Part shown: positions 1 through 5,226 of the stretch, in pieces
How positions within the stretch are numbered: the first letter of the stretch is position 1
Layout: each line of letters opens with the position of its first letter
Program-made: the position numbers and the translations under genes
The notes under the pieces: generated by a model
Told to the model about the DNA's origin: nothing
The model's input: only the letters and a program-made list of their open reading frames with translations
The model's database searches: none
NCBI GenBank assembly: GCA_002412985.1
Contig: DHWC01000120.1
Location: 1 to 10,317 of the forward strand
Origin: Methylocystaceae bacterium UBA5192
GTDB taxonomy: Bacteria; Pseudomonadota; Alphaproteobacteria; Rhizobiales; Beijerinckiaceae
DNA length: 10,317 nt
Direction of reading: 5' to 3'

Positions 1-1884
1 CATGGCGGTTTCATCATCGAATAAGAAACTGGCGAGAGCTTTTGTAAGCTCAGTTTTACCAACGCCTGTGGGGCCAAGGAAGATAAAGCTGCCGATTGGA
101 CGATTAGGGTCCTGTAATCCGGCGCGCGCGCGGCGCACAGCCGTTGCGACAGCCGTTACAGCTTCGCGTTGTCCAATTACCCGCTTGGCAAGCATATCTT
201 CCATATGCAGAAGCTTTTCGCGTTCGCCTTCTAGCATTTTATCAACGGGTACTCCCGTCCAACGCGAAATTACTTGAGCGATATGATCGGCCGTGACCGC
301 TTCATCGACGAGCGCGCCCGTTTTTTCCTCTGTTTGAGCAAGTTTTCTTTCTAGCTCGGGTATTAAACTGTAGGTCAGTTCACCAGCTCGCTGATATTCG
401 CCACGACGCTGGGCTTGCGCCAACTCATTTCGGTAGGTTTCAAGTTGCTCTTTAACTTTCTGCGCACTCCCAAGCTTGTCTTTTTCTGCGCGCCATCGAG
501 TTGTGAGCGCTGATGACTTCTCTTCTAACTCAGAGAGTTCAGATTCAATTTTATGAAGCCGATCTTTTGATGCTGGATCAGATTCTTTTTTTAAAGCTTC
601 TTGCTCAATTTTGAGCTGGATGATGCGACGATCATATTCATCTAATTCCTCTGGTTTTGAGTCGATTTGCATACGCAAACGCGATGAGGCCTCGTCAACC
701 AAATCAATGGCCTTATCAGGTAAAAATCGATCGGCGATGTATCGATTAGATAAGGTTGCAGCGGCAACAATCGCAGAGTCGGAAATCCGAACGCCGTGAT
801 GCAATTCATATTTTTCTTTGAGGCCGCGCAAAATAGAAATCGTATCTTCGACAGTCGGTTCATCTACAAAAACAGGCTGGAATCGTCGCGCAAGCGCTGC
901 GTCTTTTTCAACATGCTTACGATATTCATCTAACGTGGTTGCGCCAACGCAATGCAATTCTCCCCGCGCCAGTGCTGGTTTCAGTAAATTTGATGCATCC
1001 ATGGCGCCATCGCTTTTGCCTGCGCCCACCAGAGTGTGCATTTCATCAATGAAGAGGATGATGTCGCCCTCTGCGCTTGTTACTTCACTCAAGACAGCTT
1101 TCAGTCGTTCCTCAAACTCGCCTCGATATTTTGCGCCAGCAATTAAAGCGCCCATATCCAGGGAGAGTAACTTTTTATTTTCCAGAGATTCTGGAACGTC
1201 TCCATTCACAATTCGCAAAGCAAGGCCTTCGACAATAGCGGTTTTGCCAACGCCGGGCTCTCCAATCAATACGGGATTATTTTTAGTTCGACGCGATAAA
1301 ACTTGGATAGTGCGGCGGATTTCTTCATCCCGGCCAATTACAGGATCGAGCTTTCCCTCACGCGCCGCCTCAGTTAGATCGCGCGCATATTTTCGCAAGG
1401 CATCATAGGCGTTTTCTGCAGAAGCTGAATCTGCCGTGCGACCCTTGCGTAAATCTTCAATAGCGCCATTGAGAGACTGAGGCGTTACGCCAGACTCAGC
1501 CAATATCTGCGCGGCCTCGCTGTCGCGCTCCATAGCAAGCGCCAGAAGCAATCGCTCGACGGTGACATATGAGTCACCAGATTTTTGGGCAATTTTCTCC
1601 GCAGTATCAAATATCCGTGCGAGGGTTGGTGTGAGATACACCTGGCCTGCGCCCGAGCCGCCAACCCTAGGCTGCTTTGCCAAAAAAGCTTCAGTCCTAC
1701 GCAACGCTTCACGCGACTGGCCGCCAGCACGATCAATTAGTCCAGCTGAAAGACCCTGCTCATCATCCAGAAGAACTTTTAGTAGATGCTCTGGCGTAAA
1801 CTGAGGATTACCCTCTCGCGTCGCCAGTGATTGAGCGGATTGCACAAAGCCCCGAGCGCGTTCCGTATATTTCTCAAAGTTCAT
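1..1884 (-). CDS. clpB: ATP-dependent disaggregase ClpB (Hsp100), C-terminal part outside window
   Basis: ClpB threads aggregated proteins through a hexameric AAA+ ring in the cytoplasm, working with DnaK/DnaJ/GrpE. The reading frame is open from the ATG at 1884 to the left edge, giving 628 codons of an expected ~860. Visible in order: a Clp N-domain (about residues 1-145); AAA-1 with Walker A GEPGVGKT at 208-215 and Walker B LFIDE ending at E281; an LARRF arginine-finger segment; a charged coiled-coil middle domain (about 409-525) that separates ClpB from ClpA and ClpC; the RWTGVPVDK motif opening AAA-2; and Walker A-2 GPTGVGKT at 604-611. These positions lie within two residues of E. coli ClpB, so no frameshift is apparent. 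The upstream neighbour is a divergent MOSC gene. A heat-shock-like promoter and inverted repeats lie in the spacer. The second Walker B and the C terminus are not in the window. Confidence 0.98.
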   Translation of the reverse strand, partial: MNFEKYTERARGFVQSAQSLATREGNPQFTPEHLLKVLLDDEQGLSAGLIDRAGGQSREALRRTEAFLAKQPRVGGSGAGQVYLTPTLARIFDTAEKIAQKSGDSYVTVERLLLALAMERDSEAAQILAESGVTPQSLNGAIEDLRKGRTADSASAENAYDALRKYARDLTEAAREGKLDPVIGRDEEIRRTIQVLSRRTKNNPVLIGEPGVGKTAIVEGLALRIVNGDVPESLENKKLLSLDMGALIAGAKYRGEFEERLKAVLSEVTSAEGDIILFIDEMHTLVGAGKSDGAMDASNLLKPALARGELHCVGATTLDEYRKHVEKDAALARRFQPVFVDEPTVEDTISILRGLKEKYELHHGVRISDSAIVAAATLSNRYIADRFLPDKAIDLVDEASSRLRMQIDSKPEELDEYDRRIIQLKIEQEALKKESDPASKDRLHKIESELSELEEKSSALTTRWRAEKDKLGSAQKVKEQLETYRNELAQAQRRGEYQRAGELTYSLIPELERKLAQTEEKTGALVDEAVTADHIAQVISRWTGVPVDKMLEGEREKLLHMEDMLAKRVIGQREAVTAVATAVRRARAGLQDPNRPIGSFIFLGPTGVGKTELTKALASFLFDDETAM

Positions 1885-1937
1885 TATTCGCCCCTTACGA
1901 CCAAGAAGCCGCCCCGTTAGGCAGCGCGCTTCATGTC

Positions 1938-1998
1938 AAAATCAGCAGATCCCCGTCGGCGATCTGCCCTTCAGATATGGGAAAAGCTTGCTGATTTT
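1938..1998. repeat. Inverted repeat, 10-bp arms, overlapping the clpB promoter region
   Basis: AAAATCAGCA (1938-1947) is the exact reverse complement of TGCTGATTTT (1989-1998), separated by 41 bp. The left arm shares GCA (1945-1947) with the smaller inverted repeat at 1945-1967, so in a transcript the two pairings compete. The right arm lies between and partly over the predicted clpB -35 region. Possible roles are paired operators or a switching leader. Function is unknown. Confidence 0.45.
1945..1967. repeat. Inverted repeat, 7-bp arms with 9-bp spacer, in the clpB/MOSC spacer
   Basis: GCAGATC (1945-1951) and GATCTGC (1961-1967) are perfect inverted arms around nine bases. The element lies just downstream of the predicted clpB start site, so it would form a hairpin at the very 5' end of clpB mRNA, or act as a repressor operator. 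The arm sequence does not match CIRCE (TTAGCACTC-N9-GAGTGCTAA), although the 9-bp spacing is the same. Confidence 0.5.
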
Positions 1999-2003
1999 AA
2001 AAG
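1975..2003 (-). promoter_or_regulatory. Candidate sigma-32-like heat-shock promoter for clpB
   Basis: Read on the minus strand there is CTTTTAA (1997-2003), a 14-bp spacer, then TCCCATAT (1975-1982). Compared with the enterobacterial sigma-32 consensus CTTGAAA-N13-15-CCCCATnT, this matches 5 of 7 and 7 of 8 positions with ideal spacing. Transcription would start near 1968, about 84 nt before the clpB ATG. clpB is a classical heat-shock gene, which makes the match more believable, but alphaproteobacterial RpoH sites differ somewhat from the E. coli consensus. This is an inference by eye. Confidence 0.4.
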
Positions 2004-2088
2004 AGGAGAATTTTATGATCACACCACTTTTCGTTTTACGAGCGCTGGGCTTAATGTCGCAGTTTTGGCGAAAGTGGGAGGGCTCTTG

Positions 2089-2844
2089 ATGTATCTGGAT
2101 TCGCTTTATCGATACCCGGTTAAGGGTCTTTCGCCAGAACCTCTGATGTCGGTTGACCTAATAGAGTCGGCCTATTTCCCGGGCGATAGGCTTTTCGCGC
2201 TAGAAAATGGACCCTCAGGTTTTGATCCTGAGGCCCCAGTGCATCAGCCAAAGATCAAGTTCCTGATGCTGATGAAAAATGACGCCCTAGCAAAGCTCAA
2301 GTCCCACTATGAAGACAGCTCAGGTATTTTGACGATTAAACAGGGCGGGCGGATTGGCGTGCAAGCTTGTTTATTTGAGCGAAGCGGACGCGCAAGGATT
2401 GAAGCATATTTGACAGACTACGCTCGCAATGAGCTTCGTGGAGCTATCCGGCTGCTCACGGCTCCGGAAGGCTTTAGGTTTACTGACTCGAAATCTGGTT
2501 TTATTTCTTTAGTCAATCTTTCAAGTGTGAAGTCGCTTGGTCAAGCGCTTGAAGCCTTTGTCGATCCACTTAGATTTCGGGCGAATATTTATATTGATAA
2601 GGCTGCGCCTTGGTCAGAACTAGAATGGCCAGGACGCCAGATGCGTTTGGGCGAGGCGCGGTTAGAAATATTAAAAATGACGGATCGCTGTGCTGCGACT
2701 GGCGTCGAGCCTGGAACCGGTATTAGGGACATGGATATCGTTCAGGCCCTGTACAAAAACTTCGGGCATAATGACTGTGGCGTTTATGCGCGCATTATAT
2801 CTGGGGGGCGTGTCGCACCTGGCGACACGCTAGAGTTCTTGTGA
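2089..2844 (+). CDS. MOSC domain-containing protein (molybdenum cofactor sulfurase C-terminal-like)
   Basis: MOSC proteins bind molybdenum cofactor or carry sulfur on a conserved cysteine. Characterised relatives (YcbX, YiiM, mARC) act in Moco-dependent N-hydroxylated base detoxification, but no substrate can be assigned here. The 251-aa product starts with a MOSC N-terminal beta-barrel signature (LYRYPVKGLSPEPL, residues 6-19). It ends with the MOSC core, where Cys201 in DRCAATGVEPGTG is the expected catalytic or Moco-binding cysteine, followed by CGVYARI and a final GDTLEF. The ATG at 2089 is chosen because GGGAGGG (2076-2082) lies 6 nt upstream and the family N terminus begins there; the frame stays open to 1933 but that extension has no family features. 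The gene is divergent from clpB. It converges on the DUF4167 gene, with only two bases between the stop codons. Confidence 0.9.
   Translation: MYLDSLYRYPVKGLSPEPLMSVDLIESAYFPGDRLFALENGPSGFDPEAPVHQPKIKFLMLMKNDALAKLKSHYEDSSGILTIKQGGRIGVQACLFERSGRARIEAYLTDYARNELRGAIRLLTAPEGFRFTDSKSGFISLVNLSSVKSLGQALEAFVDPLRFRANIYIDKAAPWSELEWPGRQMRLGEARLEILKMTDRCAATGVEPGTGIRDMDIVQALYKNFGHNDCGVYARIISGGRVAPGDTLEFL
2808..2830. terminator. Hairpin in the last codons of the MOSC gene, between convergent genes
   Basis: GCGTGTCGC (2808-2816) pairs perfectly with GCGACACGC (2822-2830) around the 5-nt loop ACCTG, a 9-bp GC-rich stem ending 14 bp before the MOSC stop region. It overlaps codons for the conserved GDTL segment. 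There is no T-tract on either strand, so it is not a standard intrinsic terminator. With just 2 bp between the convergent stops, it may still shield 3' ends or support factor-dependent termination for both genes. Confidence 0.35.
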
Positions 2845-2846
2845 AC

Positions 2847-3791
2847 TTAAATAAGATCGGGCTCAACGGGTGGATTGGCCGCGTCAACCGACTCATCACC
2901 GCGCGACTCGGCGTTGAGTTCCTCATCCATGCGCGGTCGGCGACGGCGACGCGAACTTAAATGATAGCCAACACCTTCGTGCTCCCGATTTGGGTTCCGG
3001 TCCTCATTGAAACCAATCTCTCCTTCGCTTTCTCCGTTAACGCCCCGGAGGATTGGCGAAGGCGCAGTAATGAAAGAGGGTAAGTTAGTTGCTGGTGCTT
3101 CTGTTGGCCCCTCTGCGCGTTGATGGTAGCGCCGATTGTCTCTAGGGGCGTCTCGATCTTGGCGTTCATAGCCTCCTTGCTGTCCGTAGCGTTGACGCTC
3201 TCCATTATCGCTATGCCGATTACGACCGCGGTCATTATAACCGCCGCGCTCTTGTCGCGGGTTACGGTCTTGTCGGAATTCGCGCTCTTGACGCGGATCG
3301 GAACGCATTTCTCCCATTGAGCGATCCTCAAAGGGTTGAGGCGCTTGCGGGGCAAAGTGAGGTTGAGGTTGTTGCGCGTAGGGCTGGGGCTGTTGTTGGG
3401 GAGTTTGATAAGCAGCCGGCAAGCGTTCTGAGAGTGGCGCAAAGCGATCTGGCAAACCTGAGAAATCATCATCCTCGTCGCCGACATCAACATCAGTGTC
3501 ATTTTGTTGGCGAGGAAAACCTGGTGCAGCTTGTTGTTGCTGCGCAGCGGCAATTAAGCGAAAATAGTGCTCAGCGTGTTGGAGCAAACTTTCCGCCATA
3601 ATCGTGTCCCCAGAAGATTGGGCGTCACGAGCCAGTTGCAAATATTTCTCAGCAATATGCTGCGCAGTGCCACGGATTTTAACATCAGGTCCATTGGACT
3701 CATATGAGCGGGTGAGCGGATTGGGTCCACGACGTCCGCTGTTGCGGCTACGCATTCTCTTATTGTTATTATTATTTTGGCCTGGTCTCAT
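2847..3791 (-). CDS. DUF4167 domain-containing protein
   Basis: This is an alphaproteobacterial family of unknown function, usually found next to prmC and clpB as here. The 314-aa product begins with an Asn run and basic patch (MRPGQNNNNNKRMRSR). The conserved DUF4167 core follows at about residues 20-82 (RSYESNGPDVKIRGTAQHIA, then LARDAQSSGD and LLQHAEHYFR). The rest is low complexity: an acidic stretch near 99-110, a Pro/Gln-rich segment near 130-155, a long Arg/Asp/Gln-rich region, and SRRRRRPR at 280-287 before an acidic end. That composition suggests nucleic-acid binding or ribonucleoprotein association, which is inference. The start at 3791 is chosen because the family begins at MR-GQ; the frame is open to 3947, but those 52 codons lack conservation. 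A weak GGGG lies about 8 nt upstream. A 539-bp spacer separates it from prmC. Confidence 0.9.
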   Translation of the reverse strand: MRPGQNNNNNKRMRSRNSGRRGPNPLTRSYESNGPDVKIRGTAQHIAEKYLQLARDAQSSGDTIMAESLLQHAEHYFRLIAAAQQQQAAPGFPRQQNDTDVDVGDEDDDFSGLPDRFAPLSERLPAAYQTPQQQPQPYAQQPQPHFAPQAPQPFEDRSMGEMRSDPRQEREFRQDRNPRQERGGYNDRGRNRHSDNGERQRYGQQGGYERQDRDAPRDNRRYHQRAEGPTEAPATNLPSFITAPSPILRGVNGESEGEIGFNEDRNPNREHEGVGYHLSSRRRRRPRMDEELNAESRGDESVDAANPPVEPDLI

Positions 3792-3811
3792 TAAATACCC
3801 CAACACACTCT

Positions 3812-3904
3812 GCGCATATTGCGCTGCCCTTGTGAATATTTTTACGCAACGGCCATTTCTGCGACCCTTGCGTAATGCGAAGCGACCGAACGCGCATATC
3901 GCGC
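3812..3904. repeat. Paired GCGCATAT(T/C)GCGC motifs flanking a TTACGCAA/TTGCGTAA inverted repeat
   Basis: GCGCATATTGCGC (3812-3824) and GCGCATATCGCGC (3892-3904) differ at one base and start exactly 80 bp apart. Between them, TTACGCAA (3842-3849) and TTGCGTAA (3868-3875) form a perfect 8-bp inverted repeat with an 18-bp loop. All lie 21-113 bp upstream of the DUF4167 start. They could be operator sites or the stems of a structured leader. I recognise no known regulator motif. Confidence 0.4.
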
Positions 3905-4036
3905 GTATGACTGATACAAAGGCGCCATGCTGCCGCGCGCTGAACAAACGGGCGCGCTTCTTATGGCGCTACGCTAAACTCGCGACGACGCCTTAACTTC
4001 AGGCACGCACGACAACAATAAGCGCAGCTTACTTCC

Positions 4037-4186
4037 TTACCCCGCGTGTTTTATTGACCTGGCGCGCGACTCGCGTTTTGCCTTGGTCGAAACCACGGTG
4101 ACAATCTCGTCATTCACGTCGACGCGCCTGCGCCAGTCGTTGGTTTCCGCTGAAGCGGCGAGGCCAGCGTCACAGTTGGGCCTCAT
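4037..4186 (-). CDS. Possible small ORF (49 aa), unrecognised
   Basis: An ATG at 4186 opens 49 codons ending in TAA at 4037, with the product beginning MRPNCDAGLAASAETNDWRR and rich in Arg, Ala and Val. By my count about 36 of 49 third positions are G or C (~73%), higher than the neighbouring genes appear. It starts about 27 nt after the start site implied by the promoter at 4220-4248. Against it: there is no clear Shine-Dalgarno (only GGG abutting the ATG), no recognised family, and the size is compatible with chance. It could be an upstream leader ORF, a remnant of a degraded gene, or nothing. Confidence 0.2.
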   Translation of the reverse strand: MRPNCDAGLAASAETNDWRRRVDVNDEIVTVVSTKAKRESRARSIKHAG

Positions 4187-4219
4187 CCCGATGTTGACGA
4201 AAAGCGGGAAATTTTTGCA

Positions 4220-4248
4220 AGTATAGTCTCTATCCGCCTCTGCGCCAA
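4220..4248 (-). promoter_or_regulatory. Candidate sigma-70-type promoter upstream of the DUF4167 gene
   Basis: On the minus strand TTGGCG (4243-4248) is followed after exactly 17 bp by TATACT (4220-4225), matching 4 of 6 and 5 of 6 housekeeping consensus bases. The start site would be near 4213, giving DUF4167 a leader of about 420 nt, or a separate small transcript. It lies about 83 bp beyond the prmC stop, so DUF4167 need not depend on htpG-prmC transcription. Confidence 0.45.
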
Positions 4249-4330
4249 GAGGCCTAAAAGATCTAAAAGTCTTATGAGATCTCAGCGAGATTGGCAGACC
4301 GGCTACGTCAAAGTAGTTGATAAAACCTGG

Positions 4331-5221
4331 CTAAATCCTGTGCAGGTCCCTTTTTGGCGCCCGAGCGGCAAGGGCGCGCTCATGGCCGCCAAGATCTCTG
4401 GCGATTTTTTCAACCTCCAGGCTCATCGCCTCCAGCATAAGTCTAACATCAGCGGCTTGGCCGCAGCCAAGCTCAAAAATAACTAAGCCACGGGATTTTA
4501 ACACTCTGGGCAAGTCTCGGATGATCGCGCGATAGCAGTCTAGTCCATCCTCTCCTCCATCAAGGGCCAATAGGGGATCATAGAGTCGAACAGAGGGGGG
4601 GAGAGTGCTGAGTGCAGCCGAGGCGACGTAAGGCGGATTGGAAATAATTAGATCAAATTGCGCCTGAATTGCTTCATACCACCAAGCCTGCAGCACAAAG
4701 GCGCGATTACTCAATCCGCAACGGGCAAGATTGGCTTGGCTGGCTTTGCAGGCGTGAGGCGAGAGATCCACAATAAAGGCTTCAGCCTTTGGCAATTCGC
4801 TTAATAAAGCGCAGGCTATGGCGCCAGAGCCAGCGCCGAGTTCCAGAATTTTAAGTGGGGCATTGGGCTTGTTTTCTACAAGCGATAAGGCGGTTTCAAT
4901 AAGTGTTTCCGTGTCAGGTCTAGGGTCTAGCACATTAGGAGTAACCAAAAGGTCAACTGTCCAAAATCCTCTTGATCCAAGAATTCTAGAAACGGGTTCA
5001 TGCGCTTCTCGACGCGTTACATATTGCTCGAGAAGTAAGGACTGTTCAGGGGTTAACGCAGACTGCTGCTGTGTCGCTAATTCTAAACTAGTTAAGCCAG
5101 TTGCTGCACGAAGTAGGAGGCGCGCATCTTCATCTGCTGTTTCGACGTCAGCATCAAGTAGGCGACGCCTTACTGCGGCCACCGCTTGATGCCGAGAGAG
5201 ATTGTTTGCAGATGGGGCCAC
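4331..5221 (-). CDS. prmC: Peptide chain release factor N5-glutamine methyltransferase PrmC (HemK)
   Basis: PrmC uses S-adenosylmethionine to methylate the Gln of the GGQ loop in release factors RF1 and RF2, raising termination efficiency in the cytoplasm. The 296-aa product has the N-terminal helical release-factor-binding domain (about 8-80) with RREAHEPVSRILG at 70-82. The class I methyltransferase fold follows: SAM-binding motif ILELGAGSGAIA (125-136), acidic Asp152 in the next strand, and the catalytic NPPY at 195-198. Length matches the family (~280-300 aa). The start is GTG at 5221, only 5 bp after the htpG stop, with no strong Shine-Dalgarno (AGG sits too far upstream), so translation is probably coupled to htpG. 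In many bacteria prmC follows prfA; here htpG occupies that place. Confidence 0.96.
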   Translation of the reverse strand: MAPSANNLSRHQAVAAVRRRLLDADVETADEDARLLLRAATGLTSLELATQQQSALTPEQSLLLEQYVTRREAHEPVSRILGSRGFWTVDLLVTPNVLDPRPDTETLIETALSLVENKPNAPLKILELGAGSGAIACALLSELPKAEAFIVDLSPHACKASQANLARCGLSNRAFVLQAWWYEAIQAQFDLIISNPPYVASAALSTLPPSVRLYDPLLALDGGEDGLDCYRAIIRDLPRVLKSRGLVIFELGCGQAADVRLMLEAMSLEVEKIARDLGGHERALAARAPKRDLHRI

Positions 5222-5226
5222 TAATT

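Larger units (their letters stand above)
3792..4330. other. 539-bp spacer between prmC and the DUF4167 gene
   Basis: No recognised gene lies here. The spacer holds a sigma-70-like minus-strand promoter (4220-4248), a 49-codon minus-strand ORF (4037-4186), the paired motifs at 3812-3904, and a 6-bp inverted repeat (GCCTCT 4236-4241, AGAGGC 4248-4253) overlapping the promoter -35. The middle (about 3880-4190) looks more GC-rich than the flanking genes, which is unusual for an intergenic region. No tRNA or intrinsic terminator is seen. A long leader for DUF4167, a small RNA, or a decayed gene are all possible. Confidence 0.6.

Noticed and set aside
818..1408. Long plus-strand open frame (196 codons) within 818-1408
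   Set aside because: It is antisense to clpB AAA-1, whose motifs read cleanly on the minus strand. The product is low-quality Ser/Arg-rich shadow sequence.
1945..1967. CIRCE (HrcA) operator in front of clpB
   Set aside because: The 9-bp spacing matches, but the arms GCAGATC/GATCTGC are unrelated to TTAGCACTC/GAGTGCTAA.
1933..2088. 52-codon N-terminal extension of the MOSC protein
   Set aside because: The family N terminus and a strong ribosome-binding site support the ATG at 2089, and the extension overlaps the divergent promoter region.
2957..3601. Alternative frames (minus 2957-3553, plus 3120-3601) inside the DUF4167 gene
   Set aside because: They are shadows of the repetitive Arg/Gln-rich codons; the DUF4167 frame has the family core and correct context.
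3792..3947. 52-codon N-terminal extension of the DUF4167 protein
   Set aside because: The conserved start MRPGQNNNNN matches the family at 3791, and the extension has no conserved features.
4236..4253. GCCTCT-N6-AGAGGC hairpin as a prmC terminator
   Set aside because: The stem is only 6 bp with no T-tract on the minus strand, and it overlaps the better-supported promoter at 4220-4248.
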